DNA of 64,000 nucleotides from Halopseudomonas bauzanensis (GTDB lineage: Bacteria > Pseudomonadota > Gammaproteobacteria > Pseudomonadales > Pseudomonadaceae). The stretch spans positions 186,001 through 250,000 of the forward strand of contig NZ_FOUA01000002.1 of the NCBI RefSeq assembly GCF_900114735.1. The letters run 5' to 3'. Position 1 is the first letter of the stretch; the number at the start of each line of letters is the position of its first letter. This document shows positions 53,489 to 63,626 of this stretch, piece by piece. Under the pieces are notes generated by a model. That model did no database searches and was not told where the DNA came from. It saw only the letters and a list, made by a program, of their open reading frames with translations. Made by a program: the position numbers and the translations under genes.

Positions 53489-54025
53489 ATGGCTACAATC
53501 ACTACGCTAGCTCGGCCTTACGCAAAAGCGGCTTTCGAGTTTGCTTCTTCTGCTGCTGCGCTGGATGCCTGGTCAGGCATGCTGGCTCTGACAGCCGTCG
53601 TAGCCGCCGATCCGCTTTTTGTCGAGAGGATGCGCGACCCGGGGCTGACTCGGGAACGCAAGGCCGATGATCTGCTCATGGTGTGCGAAGGTCGTGTAAC
53701 TGCCGAGTTCGGTAACTTTATCCGTACTCTGGCTGAGAACGACCGTCTGCCCCTGATCCCGGACATCGCCGAGCTTTTTGAGCAATACAAGGCGGAACAC
53801 GATCGCAGCATCACAGTCGAGGTGGAATCCGCCTTCGAACTGACTGACGATCAACAGAAAACGCTGGCAACCGCTTTAACCAAGCGGTTAGACCGCACAG
53901 TAACTCCTCATGTGACCATCAACCCGTCCCTTATTGGCGGTGTGTTGATTCGTGCGGGTGACCTGGTCATCGACGGTTCGGTCCGCGGCAAGCTTGCAAA
54001 GCTGGCCGAGGCGTTGAAATCCTGA
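53489..54025 (+). CDS. atpH: ATP synthase F1 subunit delta
   Basis: The 178-residue delta subunit, linking the b dimer to the top of F1. The N-terminal ITTLARPYAKAAFEFA and C-terminal TPHVTINPSLIGGVLIRAGDLVIDGSVRGKLAKLAEAL are typical. It lies between atpF and atpA with short gaps of 11 and 15 bases and an intact frame. Confidence 0.97.
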   Translation: MATITTLARPYAKAAFEFASSAAALDAWSGMLALTAVVAADPLFVERMRDPGLTRERKADDLLMVCEGRVTAEFGNFIRTLAENDRLPLIPDIAELFEQYKAEHDRSITVEVESAFELTDDQQKTLATALTKRLDRTVTPHVTINPSLIGGVLIRAGDLVIDGSVRGKLAKLAEALKS

Positions 54026-54040
54026 TTTGAGGGACATGGC

Positions 54041-55585
54041 ATGCAGCAACTGAATCCTTCCGAAATTAGCGAAATTATCAAGCAGCGCATCGAGAAACTC
54101 GATGTGAACTCACAGGCTCGCAATGTCGGTACTATCGTCAGCGTATCTGACGGTATCGTTCGCATTCACGGTCTGGCAGACGTGATGTACGGGGAAATGA
54201 TCGAATTCCCCGGTGGTGTTTACGGTATGGCTCTGAACCTGGAGCAGGACTCCGTCGGCGCCGTTATCCTGGGTGGTTATCTGACCCTGGCCGAAGGTAT
54301 GGAAGCCAAGTGCACCGGCCGCATCCTGGAAGTCCCGGTAGGTCCGGAACTGCTGGGTCGCGTGGTTGACGCACTGGGCAACCCGATCGATGGCAAAGGC
54401 CCGATCGACGCCAAACTGACTGACGCGGTAGAAAAGGTAGCGCCTGGCGTTATCTGGCGTAAGTCGGTAGACCAGCCGGTGCAGACTGGCTACAAATCGG
54501 TTGACGCAATGATCCCGATCGGCCGTGGCCAGCGTGAGCTGATCATCGGTGACCGCCAGATCGGTAAGACCGCCATGGCGATCGACGCGATCATCAACCA
54601 GAAAGACAGCGGCATCAAGTGCGTCTACGTCGCGGTTGGTCAGAAGCAGTCGACCATCGCCAACGTGGTGCGCAAGCTGGAAGAGCATGGCGCCCTGTCC
54701 AACACCATCATCGTTGCCGCCTCGGCTTCCGAATCCGCTGCCCTGCAATTCCTGGCACCGTATTCCGGTTGCACCATGGGCGAATTCTTCCGCGACCGCG
54801 GTGAAGATGCGCTGATCGTATTCGACGATCTGTCCAAGCAGGCTGTGGCCTACCGTCAGATCTCCCTGCTGCTGCGCCGTCCGCCGGGCCGTGAAGCCTA
54901 CCCCGGTGACGTGTTCTATCTGCACAGCCGCCTGCTCGAGCGCGCATCCCGCGTGTCCGAAGAGTATGTCGAGAAGTTCACCAACGGTGAAGTGAAAGGC
55001 AAGACCGGTTCCCTGACTGCCCTGCCGATCATCGAAACCCAGGCTGGTGACGTATCCGCCTTCGTTCCGACTAACGTGATCTCCATCACCGACGGTCAGA
55101 TCTTCCTGGAATCGGACCTGTTCAACTCCGGTATCCGCCCGGCGGTCAACGCTGGTGTGTCGGTATCCCGTGTTGGTGGTTCGGCGCAGACCAAGATCAT
55201 CAAGAAGCTGTCCGGTGGTATTCGTACCGCGCTGGCCCAGTATCGTGAACTGGCAGCATTCGCCCAGTTCGCTTCCGATCTGGATGAAGCGACCCGCAAG
55301 CAGCTGGAGCATGGTCAGCGCGTTACCGAGCTGATGAAGCAGAAGCAGTACGCTCCGATGTCCGTCGGCGAAATGGCGATCAGCCTGTACGCTGCCGAGA
55401 AGGGCTTCCTGACCGACGTCGAAATCGCCAAGATCGGCGCGTTCGAAACGGCTCTGCTGGCCTGGTTCAAGCGTGAGAAGGCCGACCTGCTCGCCAAGAT
55501 CAACGAGAAGGGCGACTACAACGACGAGATCGAAGCCGGTATCAAGTCTGGCATCGAGAACTTCAAGGCGACCCAAAGCTGGTAA
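54041..55585 (+). CDS. atpA: ATP synthase F1 subunit alpha
   Basis: Non-catalytic nucleotide-binding subunit of 514 residues (three copies per complex). It starts [20 protein letters not shown]; the P-loop is [15 protein letters not shown], and [20 protein letters not shown] and [17 protein letters not shown] are hallmark segments. The length and all motifs are normal. A perfect 12-base-pair stem-loop follows the stop after seven bases, in the 74-base gap to atpG. Confidence 0.99.
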   Translation: MQQLNPSEISEIIKQRIEKLDVNSQARNVGTIVSVSDGIVRIHGLADVMYGEMIEFPGGVYGMALNLEQDSVGAVILGGYLTLAEGMEAKCTGRILEVPVGPELLGRVVDALGNPIDGKGPIDAKLTDAVEKVAPGVIWRKSVDQPVQTGYKSVDAMIPIGRGQRELIIGDRQIGKTAMAIDAIINQKDSGIKCVYVAVGQKQSTIANVVRKLEEHGALSNTIIVAASASESAALQFLAPYSGCTMGEFFRDRGEDALIVFDDLSKQAVAYRQISLLLRRPPGREAYPGDVFYLHSRLLERASRVSEEYVEKFTNGEVKGKTGSLTALPIIETQAGDVSAFVPTNVISITDGQIFLESDLFNSGIRPAVNAGVSVSRVGGSAQTKIIKKLSGGIRTALAQYRELAAFAQFASDLDEATRKQLEHGQRVTELMKQKQYAPMSVGEMAISLYAAEKGFLTDVEIAKIGAFETALLAWFKREKADLLAKINEKGDYNDEIEAGIKSGIENFKATQSW

Positions 55586-55592
55586 GCCGAGG

Positions 55593-55619
55593 GCGGGATA
55601 CGGCGATGCCGTATCCCGC
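55593..55619 (+). promoter_or_regulatory. Intercistronic stem-loop after atpA
   Basis: GCGGGATACGGC (55593-55604), loop GAT, GCCGTATCCCGC (55608-55619): a perfect 12-base-pair stem. A further GATACGGC copy follows at about 55627-55634. No T run follows. Confidence 0.8.
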
Positions 55620-55659
55620 TTCGTGCGATACGGCCACGGGCTAACCTGAAAGGTGTGAC

Positions 55660-56520
55660 ATGGCAGGCGCAAAAGAGATTCGCGGTAAAATTTCGAGTAT
55701 CAAAAGTACTCAGAAGATCACCAGCGCCATGGAAAAGGTGGCGGTCAGCAAAATGCGCAAGGCACAGCAGCGCATGGCGACCAGCCGTCCCTACGCTGAG
55801 CGGATTCGTCAGGTGATTGGCCATCTGGCCAACGCCAACCCCGAATATCGCCACCCCTTCATGCAGGAGCGTGAAGTCAAACGGGTTGGTTATATCGTGG
55901 TCAGCACGGATCGTGGTCTTTGCGGTGGTTTGAACACCAACCTGTTCAAGGCACTGGTAACAAACATGAAAGAGTGGCGTGACCGTAACGTCGAAACCGA
56001 GCTGTGCGTGATTGGCAGCAAGGGTGCTGCGTTTTTCCGCAGCTACGGTGGCAACGTTGTCGCGGCAATCAGCAACCTGGGTGAACAGCCGGCGTTGAAC
56101 GACCTCATCGGCAGCGTCAAGGTCATGCTTGACGGCTACCATGAAGGGCGTATCGATCGTCTGTATCTGGTCTCCAACGAGTTCGTCAACACCATGGTGC
56201 AGAAGCCCAAGGTGGAGCAAATGATTCCTCTGGTGGCTTCGGATACCGAAGAGCTGCAGGAGCGTTGGGACTATGTATACGAGCCGGACGCCCAGGGATT
56301 GCTGGATGGCCTGTTGAAGCGGTACATCGAATCACAGGTCTATCAGGCTGTCGTCGAGAACAGTGCCAGCGAACAGGCGGCACGGATGATCGCGATGAAG
56401 AATGCGACTGACAATGCGGGCGATATCATCGACAGCCTGCAGCTGATCTACAACAAGGCACGTCAGGCCGCGATCACCCAGGAAATTTCGGAAATCGTCG
56501 GCGGCGCCGCCGCGGTATAA
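55660..56520 (+). CDS. atpG: ATP synthase F1 subunit gamma
   Basis: Central rotor shaft of 286 residues. The N-terminus [36 protein letters not shown] and the C-terminus [51 protein letters not shown] are the two helices of the shaft, and [18 protein letters not shown] is the conserved globular-domain motif. It is followed by atpD after 48 bases without a perfect hairpin. Confidence 0.98.
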   Translation: MAGAKEIRGKISSIKSTQKITSAMEKVAVSKMRKAQQRMATSRPYAERIRQVIGHLANANPEYRHPFMQEREVKRVGYIVVSTDRGLCGGLNTNLFKALVTNMKEWRDRNVETELCVIGSKGAAFFRSYGGNVVAAISNLGEQPALNDLIGSVKVMLDGYHEGRIDRLYLVSNEFVNTMVQKPKVEQMIPLVASDTEELQERWDYVYEPDAQGLLDGLLKRYIESQVYQAVVENSASEQAARMIAMKNATDNAGDIIDSLQLIYNKARQAAITQEISEIVGGAAAV

Positions 56521-56532
56521 AGCGGCCGGTGA

Positions 56533-57945
<1,413 letters not shown>

Positions 57946-57951
57946 TGGGCC

Positions 57952-57971
57952 GCGCCCGCTCTGGCGGGCGC
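57952..57971 (+). promoter_or_regulatory. Intercistronic stem-loop after atpD
   Basis: GCGCCCGC (57952-57959), loop TCTG, GCGGGCGC (57964-57971): a perfect 8-base-pair GC stem in the atpD-atpC gap. No T run follows. Confidence 0.7.
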
Positions 57972-57989
57972 AGAACCGAGGCAACTTGA

Positions 57990-58412
57990 ATGGCTATGAC
58001 AGTGCACTGCGATATCGTAAGCGCGGAAGAAGAGCTGTTTTCCGGCCTGGTCGAGATGGTCGTGGCACACGGCAACATGGGTGACGTCGGCGTTCTGCCG
58101 GGTCACACACCGTTGCTGACTGACCTCAAGCCAGGCCCGGTTCGGGTGATCAAGCAGGACAAGACCGAAGAGGTGTTCTATATCTCCGGTGGCTTCCTGG
58201 AAGTTCAGCCGAGCATGGTCAAGGTGCTCGCCGATACGGCCATCCGCGCCGGCGACATTGACGAAGCAGCTGCAGAGGAAGCGAAGAAGGCCGCAGAAAA
58301 GGCTCTCAACGAGAAAGGCGCCGAGTTCGACTACGGTTCGGCCTCCGCCCGTCTCGCCGAAGCCGCAGCCCAATTGCGTACCGTGCAGGAACTGCGCAAG
58401 AAGTACGGCTGA
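57990..58412 (+). CDS. atpC: ATP synthase F1 subunit epsilon
   Basis: Regulatory subunit of 140 residues with a beta-sandwich N-terminal domain ([49 protein letters not shown]) and a C-terminal helix-hairpin region ([22 protein letters not shown]...). An alternative start is the ATG at 57996 (MTVHCD). It is the last gene of the atp operon and is followed by a strong terminator. Confidence 0.97.
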   Translation: MAMTVHCDIVSAEEELFSGLVEMVVAHGNMGDVGVLPGHTPLLTDLKPGPVRVIKQDKTEEVFYISGGFLEVQPSMVKVLADTAIRAGDIDEAAAEEAKKAAEKALNEKGAEFDYGSASARLAEAAAQLRTVQELRKKYG

Positions 58413-58440
58413 CCAGCGGTCAAACGCTGAGTCCAGCTTC

Positions 58441-58470
58441 AAAAAAGGCAGCTTTGGCTGCCTTTTTTTT
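58441..58470. terminator. Terminator at the end of the atp operon
   Basis: AAAAAA, GGCAGC/GCTGCC stem with a TTTG loop, then eight T residues. The A run and T run extend the stem, and the structure is nearly symmetric, so it could act in both directions. The remainder of the 249-base gap to glmU shows no further feature I can support. Confidence 0.9.
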
Positions 58471-58661
58471 GGGCGCTCGGCAGGCTTGCGCCGCTGTGCC
58501 TACAGGCTACTGAACCGCAGCCGCTTTTACCGGTCAGATGACGCTGACCGCGGATGAATGGCAGCAGCGAACCAGAGCTTCTGAGTAACTGATCGACTTG
58601 CGGCACTCTGCTGCCAGCTTCTATCATCCCAGCATCTTCAACTCGACCCAGGATCAGATCG

Positions 58662-60026
58662 ATGAATCTGCACGTAGTCATTCTTGCCGCCGGCCAGGGC
58701 ACCCGCATGCGTTCTTCTCTCCCCAAGGTGTTGCACCCGGTGGCAGGCAAGCCGATGCTCGAGCATGTAATCGATAGCGCCCGTGCGCTACTGCCGGAGG
58801 GCATCCATGTGGTCATCGGTCATGGCGCCCAACAGGTACGTGAGACGCTGGACGGCGCGGACCTCAATTGGGTATTGCAGACCGAACAGTTGGGCACCGG
58901 CCACGCCGTGGCCCAGGCGCTGCCACACATCAAGGGCGCGGATCAGGTGCTGGTGCTCTATGGCGACGTTCCGCTTATCCGGGTGGATACCCTGCGCGCA
59001 CTGGTCGATCAGGCCGGCAGCCAGGCCCTGGGGCTGTTGACCGTGCTGATGCAGGACCCGACCGGCTACGGCCGCATCATTCGCAACGAGCACGGCCAGG
59101 CACAGGCCATCGTCGAGCAGAAGGATGCCTCGGCTGAGCAACTGCTGATCAACGAAGGCAACACCGGCATCATGGTCCTGCCGGGCAGCAAGGCCGCGGA
59201 TTGGCTGTCCAGCCTGTCCAATAACAACGCCCAGGGCGAGTACTACCTGACCGATGTAGTGGCCCTGGCGGTAGCGGGCTCGATTCCGGTGGAAGTGGCC
59301 CAGGCCGCGGATGAGCTGGAGGTCATGGGTGCCAACAACCGTTTGCAGTTGTCGGTACTCGAGCGTGGCTGGCAGCAGCGCGAGGCCGAGCGGCTGATGA
59401 TCCAGGGCGCCTCACTGGCGGACCCGGCGCGGCTGGATGTACGCGGCGATGTGACCATCGGTCGTGACATCAGCATCGACGTCAACGTGGTGCTGGAAGG
59501 TCGCGTGGTGATCGAAGATAACGTCATCATCGGGCCGCACTGCGTGATCCGCGATTCGGTGATCAAGAGCGGCACGGTGATCAAGGCCTTCAGTCATCTG
59601 GAAGGCGCCGAAGTCGGCGAGGATTGTGATGTCGGGCCTTATGCTCGCCTGCGTCCCGGTACCCTGCTGCACCGCGGTGCCAAGGTCGGCAACTTCGTCG
59701 AGACCAAGAAGGCCGTGGTGGGTGAAGGTTCGAAGATCAATCACCTGTCCTACGTCGGTGATGCCGAGGTGGGCAAGGGGGCGAATATCGGCGCCGGCAC
59801 CATTACCTGCAACTACGACGGGGCCAACAAATCCGTCACGCGTATTGGCGATGGCGCCTTCATTGGCTCCAATACGGCGCTGGTGGCGCCGGTGACGGTG
59901 GGCAACCAGGCAACCACCGCAGCGGGCTCGACCATCACTCAGGATATTCCTGATGCCCAGCTGGGTGTGGCGCGGGGCCGTCAGCGCAATGTGGCGGGCT
60001 GGAAGCGCCCGGTCAAGGGCCAGTAG
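58662..60026 (+). CDS. glmU: Bifunctional N-acetylglucosamine-1-phosphate uridyltransferase / glucosamine-1-phosphate acetyltransferase
   Basis: Makes UDP-GlcNAc, the precursor of peptidoglycan and lipopolysaccharide. The 454-residue protein has the N-terminal nucleotidyltransferase domain with [35 protein letters not shown] and YGDVPLI, followed by the left-handed beta-helix hexapeptide-repeat domain with [27 protein letters not shown] and the acetyltransferase active-site segment [27 protein letters not shown] (here starting INHLSYVGD). The usual downstream partner glmS is not in the window. Confidence 0.98.
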   Translation: MNLHVVILAAGQGTRMRSSLPKVLHPVAGKPMLEHVIDSARALLPEGIHVVIGHGAQQVRETLDGADLNWVLQTEQLGTGHAVAQALPHIKGADQVLVLYGDVPLIRVDTLRALVDQAGSQALGLLTVLMQDPTGYGRIIRNEHGQAQAIVEQKDASAEQLLINEGNTGIMVLPGSKAADWLSSLSNNNAQGEYYLTDVVALAVAGSIPVEVAQAADELEVMGANNRLQLSVLERGWQQREAERLMIQGASLADPARLDVRGDVTIGRDISIDVNVVLEGRVVIEDNVIIGPHCVIRDSVIKSGTVIKAFSHLEGAEVGEDCDVGPYARLRPGTLLHRGAKVGNFVETKKAVVGEGSKINHLSYVGDAEVGKGANIGAGTITCNYDGANKSVTRIGDGAFIGSNTALVAPVTVGNQATTAAGSTITQDIPDAQLGVARGRQRNVAGWKRPVKGQ

Positions 60027-60089
60027 CAGGCAAACCCTGATCCTGTGGCCTATATTGGTTTAATGCCGATAGACACAGGAGATGACCGG

Positions 60090-61274
60090 ATGTTTGCGCA
60101 ATTTTCCGAAACCTTGGGGGCATTGCAACTGCCTCTGCGCGTGGTGGTGAAGGGCGGGCCGACACTGGATCTCGGTCCCGATCCCCGGGTCACGTTGTTG
60201 ATCAATGATCTGGGATTGCTGCAGGAAATGCAGAATCCGACCTTGGACAAGCTGGGCGCGGCTTATATTGACCAGCGGCTGGATATCCAGGGCAACATCA
60301 TGGATGTCATCGCCGTGGCGGACCGGCTGAGCAAGGGGCTGCTGGGCGACAACACCGAGCCGGCACCGGAGCGCACCGAACACGACAAGCAGATGGATGC
60401 CGAAGCCATCTCCTACCACTATGACCTGTCCAACGACTTCTATGCCCTGTGGCTGGATCCGCAGATGGTCTACTCCTGCGGTTATTTTCGTAATCCCGAA
60501 GACAGCCTGGCCACTGCCCAGACCCAGAAGCTCGATCACCTGTGCCGCAAATTGCGTCTCAAGCCCGGCGAACACTTGCTCGATGTGGGTTGCGGCTGGG
60601 GCGGTCTGGCTCGCCATGCGGCGCGTTATTATGATGTCCAGGTGCACGGCATTACCTTGAGCAAAGCCCAGCTGGCGTTGGCGCAGGCGCGCAGCGAGGC
60701 GGCGGGACTGACGGATCGGGTGACCTTGGAGCTGCGCGACTACCGGGACCTGGCCGGTCGGGAGAATTACGACAAGATCGTCAGTGTCGGCATGTTCGAG
60801 CATGTCGGCCATGCCAACCTCGGCGCCTATTTCAAGATTCTGTTCGAGCAGGTCAAACCCGGCGGACTGGTGATGAACCACGGGATCACCGCCAAATACA
60901 TCGATGGCCGTCAGGTGGGTCGCGGGGCAGGCAAGTTCATCGGCCGCTACGTCTTTCCCCATGGCGAGCTGCCACATCTGTCGATGGCGATCGCCAGTAT
61001 GAGCGAGCAGGGCTTGGAGGTGCTGGATGTGGAAAGCCTGCGTCTGCACTATGCGCGCACCCTTGAGCACTGGAGCGGCAACCTGGAACACCATCTGGAG
61101 CAGGCAGGCCAACTGGTATCAGACAAGACCCTGCGTATCTGGCGTATCTATCTGGCCGGTTGTGCCTATGGCTTCAAGCGTAACTGGATGAATATTCACC
61201 AGATCCTGGCGGTCAAGCCGTTGGCGGACGGCACCCATCATGTGCCCTGGACCCGTGAGGACCTGTATCGGTGA
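60090..61274 (+). CDS. cfa: Cyclopropane-fatty-acyl-phospholipid synthase-family methyltransferase
   Basis: SAM-dependent enzyme of 394 residues related to Cfa, which adds a methylene group to unsaturated acyl chains of membrane phospholipids. Seen: YDLSNDFYALWLDPQMVYSCGYF, LDVGCGWGGLARHAA (SAM-binding), GITLSKAQ, VSVGMFEHVGHANL, and the C-terminal IYLAGCAYGFKRNWMNIHQIL. The ATG at 60090, preceded by AGGAG at eight bases, is preferred to the GTG at 60045. An N-terminal domain of about 100 residues resembles the lipid-binding region of the family. Another methyltransferase of this family acting on a different lipid cannot be excluded. Confidence 0.85.
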   Translation: MFAQFSETLGALQLPLRVVVKGGPTLDLGPDPRVTLLINDLGLLQEMQNPTLDKLGAAYIDQRLDIQGNIMDVIAVADRLSKGLLGDNTEPAPERTEHDKQMDAEAISYHYDLSNDFYALWLDPQMVYSCGYFRNPEDSLATAQTQKLDHLCRKLRLKPGEHLLDVGCGWGGLARHAARYYDVQVHGITLSKAQLALAQARSEAAGLTDRVTLELRDYRDLAGRENYDKIVSVGMFEHVGHANLGAYFKILFEQVKPGGLVMNHGITAKYIDGRQVGRGAGKFIGRYVFPHGELPHLSMAIASMSEQGLEVLDVESLRLHYARTLEHWSGNLEHHLEQAGQLVSDKTLRIWRIYLAGCAYGFKRNWMNIHQILAVKPLADGTHHVPWTREDLYR

Positions 61275-61360
61275 AAATGTACCGGAAACCGGTTCTCCGA
61301 TAGCATCACGCTATCTCGGCCTGATAGATTGCATGATCCCGGACCGCTACGGAGATTGGT

Positions 61361-61606
61361 GTGTTATTGAAACTGCTGGATACTGATGATGTGGTCATCG
61401 GCGAGCCGCTGCCATGGGATCTCCTGGACGCCGACGGCAAGGTGCTGTTTCGCCGGACCCAGCGTATCGATAGCGGCCCGCTGTTGAATAATGGGGACGA
61501 GGTTTACCTGAACGCCGCCGGGGTGGAATACGCTCAGCTCGGTGAGGCGGACCGACTGTACCTGAGCAACATGGTGTACCAGAACATGCTCAAGGAGCAT
61601 CCCTGA
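61361..61606 (+). CDS. Small hypothetical protein upstream of the DUF192 gene
   Basis: An 81-residue soluble protein with no signal peptide or membrane segment, starting at a GTG preceded by GGAG at six bases. The pattern VVIGEPLPWDLLDADGKVLFRRTQRIDS recalls a short module found at the N-terminus of some PilZ/HD-GYP proteins (a LPWxxxDxxGxxLxRR core), but this match is from memory and weak. The stop codon overlaps the start codon of the DUF192 gene by one base, so the two are translationally coupled. The function is unknown. Confidence 0.7.
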   Translation: MLLKLLDTDDVVIGEPLPWDLLDADGKVLFRRTQRIDSGPLLNNGDEVYLNAAGVEYAQLGEADRLYLSNMVYQNMLKEHP

Positions 61607-62064
61607 TGGGCAGGCTGGGGCGCGGCTGGCTGCTGATGCTGGCTTTGTTTGCGGTAACCCCGCTGCAGGCGCAGGCCATCCAGGCGATGCTGGGCGGCCA
61701 TTCGTTTCAGCTGGAGCTGGTAGCCGACCCGGATAGCCGCCGCCAGGGTCTGATGGGGCGCACCGATCTTGCTGCCGGCGAGGGTATGCTGTTTGATTTC
61801 CCCGAGGGTACCCGGCCGGTGATCTGGATGCGCAACATGCAGATATCGCTGGACCTGTTATTTGTCGATGAGAACGCCCGGCTGGTACAGATATTTGCCA
61901 AGGTGCCGCCGTGCGCTGCGCCGCCCTGTGCGCTCTATCAGGCGGATCAGGCGCTGCGTTTCGTGATCGAGGTGCCGCCCGGAACGGCCGAGAAACTGGG
62001 CCTGGAAGTGGGTGACCGGCTGGACCTGGCGGATCACCAACTATCACCGCCCCCGCCCTATTGA
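61606..62064 (+). CDS. DUF192 family exported protein
   Basis: A 152-residue protein with a signal peptide (MGRLGRGWLLMLALFAVTPLQAQA) and a DUF192 domain: ADPDSRRQGLMGRTDLAAGEGMLFDFPEGTRPVIWMRNMQISLDLLFVDENARLVQIFAKVPPC. RxxGLMxR, MLFxF and WMxNMxxxLDxLF are the family hallmarks. Its function is not established. The C-terminal end overlaps the convergent Cys-rich gene by seven bases. It is co-transcribed with the preceding 81-residue gene. Confidence 0.9.
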   Translation: MGRLGRGWLLMLALFAVTPLQAQAIQAMLGGHSFQLELVADPDSRRQGLMGRTDLAAGEGMLFDFPEGTRPVIWMRNMQISLDLLFVDENARLVQIFAKVPPCAAPPCALYQADQALRFVIEVPPGTAEKLGLEVGDRLDLADHQLSPPPPY

Positions 62065-62438
62065 TCCTTATCTGAGTGGATTTCGGGCAGCTGCCATTGC
62101 CCGTCACTGAACTGCTCACAGTACGCCTTCAACACCGGCGCATCACCGGGTTCGCTGTAATAGTGAATGGATTGCCGATAGGCCACCCCCTCGCTTCGTG
62201 CGCCGGTACAGATGCCATATGCGCCCTCGGGGCAGGCATCCACAAACTGGATATCGAAGCTGCGCTCGGTGATCTGGGGCTGGCAGAAGCTGTCCTGGAA
62301 CAGCTGCGGCGGGATATTGATGTTTTGTTGGCACAGGCGGATCGGCACCTGATCGTCATTGGATTCGATCAGGCAGGCGGCGGAATGCGCTGCGGTGGTG
62401 ATGAGCAGAAGCGTGAGAAAAAGCAGACAGCGGTTCAT
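62058..62438 (-). CDS. Cysteine-rich secreted hypothetical protein
   Basis: A 126-residue protein with a signal peptide (MNRCLLFLTLLLITTAAHSA, residues 1-20). The mature part has six cysteines (22, 36, 52, 69, 77, 107), an even number that would fit three disulfide bonds formed by DsbA. No known domain is recognised. It is tail-to-tail with the DUF192 gene (7-base overlap). The ATG at 62438 is chosen over an in-frame ATG at 62516, which would run through the parS site region and lacks a signal peptide. Confidence 0.75.
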   Translation of the reverse strand: MNRCLLFLTLLLITTAAHSAACLIESNDDQVPIRLCQQNINIPPQLFQDSFCQPQITERSFDIQFVDACPEGAYGICTGARSEGVAYRQSIHYYSEPGDAPVLKAYCEQFSDGQWQLPEIHSDKDQ

Positions 62439-62508
62439 GGTGCCAGTCCTGGATGAAACGGCTACCTTAATGCCTCCGCACGATCGCCCGCAAGCGGGGG
62501 CACAGTGG

Positions 62509-62524
62509 TGTTCCACGTGGAACT
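62509..62524. other. parS: parS-like site (15 of 16 bases)
   Basis: TGTTCCACGTGGAACT differs from the perfect ParB palindrome only in the last base. It lies in the 120-base gap between the Cys-rich gene and the DUF3301 gene, about 20 kb on the other side of oriC from the recF sites. Confidence 0.85.
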
Positions 62525-62557
62525 AAAAGGAATATGGGAAGCGGGTTTTGATAACCG

Positions 62558-62932
62558 TTACTGTAAATAATGCACGTTGTCTCGGCGTGGCGGATCGTCC
62601 GGTCCAGGTCCTTCGCCGGGAAAGGGATGCGGAGCCAGTTCGATCTTCAGCAGCATCCCACCATGCATTTCAATAAAGCCGGGATAGCGCCGTTCGCCGG
62701 TCACGGTGAACTCGAAACCGTACCGGCGAATCAGTCCCGGCCGGCCATGACGCCCACGCCCAAGGCGCAGGCGATTGAGCGCAATGCTTTCGTCCAGCAG
62801 TTGCACATTGGTCCGTACGCAATGCTGACGTACCAGGCGTAGCGCCTGATCCCGCAATCCCAGGCCCCGCCAGATCCAGGCGCCGATGCCGGCAGCCAGC
62901 ATCATCAGTGCTACATGTCCGAGATCGATCAT
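62558..62932 (-). CDS. DUF3301 family membrane-anchored protein
   Basis: A 124-residue protein with one N-terminal membrane helix (MIDLGHVALMMLAAGIGAWIWRGLGLRDQAL) followed by QHCVRTNVQLLDESIALNRLRLGR, RRYGFEFTVTGERRYPGFIEMHG, the pattern of DUF3301. Its function is unknown. The ATG at 62932 overlaps the trmO stop by four bases (ATGA), so it is translationally coupled to trmO. A longer in-frame extension to 63151 lies inside trmO and looks like frame-shadow sequence. Confidence 0.85.
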   Translation of the reverse strand: MIDLGHVALMMLAAGIGAWIWRGLGLRDQALRLVRQHCVRTNVQLLDESIALNRLRLGRGRHGRPGLIRRYGFEFTVTGERRYPGFIEMHGGMLLKIELAPHPFPGEGPGPDDPPRRDNVHYLQ

Positions 62933-63624
62933 GCCACGGGCTCCACGGCCAGTACGCGAATGCGATCCGCCTGTGGATAATGCCAGCGGACATTGATATC
63001 CCAGAAGCGTACCCCATACTCGCGGTCCGCATCCGGCCGCTGATAGGCGGGCTTGGGGTCCTGTGCCAGGCATTGTTCGATCAGTTCCTGAACCGGCTGC
63101 TGCAGCCGCTGCGCCTGCTCGCGGGCCTGCAGCAGGGCTGGTGCGGACCACTCCACCAGCAGCTGGGCCGGGGCGGATTCGGCCAGCGAATTGCGGGCGT
63201 CACCGAGGGCATCGGCATAGGGCACATAGGGTTTGATATCCAGGATCGGCGTGCCATCCAGCAGATCGATGCCGGACACCAACAGCCGTCCCGGCTCGAT
63301 GCCTTCCAGCCTGACTACGGATTGACCGATGGGATTGGGTCTATGGGTGGAGCGGCTGGCAAATACCCCGATGCGCTTGTTGCCACCCAAGCGGGGCGGC
63401 CGCACCCGCACATGCTGTTCGCCCGAGGCGGCGGCATGGAACACGAACAGTAGCCAGAGGTGGCTAACACCTTCCAGTCCGGCTACTGCTTCGGGTTTGT
63501 CATAGGGCGCGAAGAGTTCGAGCATACCCCGCGCGGCGGGGGCCAACTGCGGTTGGCGGGGAATGGCGAACTTCTCGGCGAAACAGGAGTGCATAACACC
63601 AATCGGCTCGAAGCTATAGGACAT
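62929..63624 (-). CDS. trmO: tRNA (N6-threonylcarbamoyladenosine(37)-N6)-methyltransferase TrmO
   Basis: Adds a methyl group to t6A37 of threonine tRNA to give m6t6A. The 231-residue protein (TsaA/UPF0066 family) has FEPIGVMHSCFAEKFAIPRQPQLAP, ALEGVSHLWLLFVFH-like LEGVSHLWLLFVFHAA, and the SAM-binding signature ASRSTHRPNPIGQSVVRLEGIE plus LVSGIDLLDGTPILDIKPYVPYAD. Its substrate is made by the TsaC pathway, and tsaC is also in this window. It is followed by the DUF3301 gene. Confidence 0.93.
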   Translation of the reverse strand: MSYSFEPIGVMHSCFAEKFAIPRQPQLAPAARGMLELFAPYDKPEAVAGLEGVSHLWLLFVFHAAASGEQHVRVRPPRLGGNKRIGVFASRSTHRPNPIGQSVVRLEGIEPGRLLVSGIDLLDGTPILDIKPYVPYADALGDARNSLAESAPAQLLVEWSAPALLQAREQAQRLQQPVQELIEQCLAQDPKPAYQRPDADREYGVRFWDINVRWHYPQADRIRVLAVEPVA

Positions 63625-63626
63625 CG

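Noticed and set aside
61299..61315. Small hairpin GATAGC-ATCAC-GCTATC after the cfa-like gene as a terminator
   Set aside because: Only six base pairs and no T run, so it is too weak to call.
62558..63151. A longer 197-codon form of the DUF3301 gene starting at 63151
   Set aside because: The extra 73 residues are Ala/Gly/Pro-rich frame shadow of trmO; the membrane helix and the ATGA overlap support the start at 62932.
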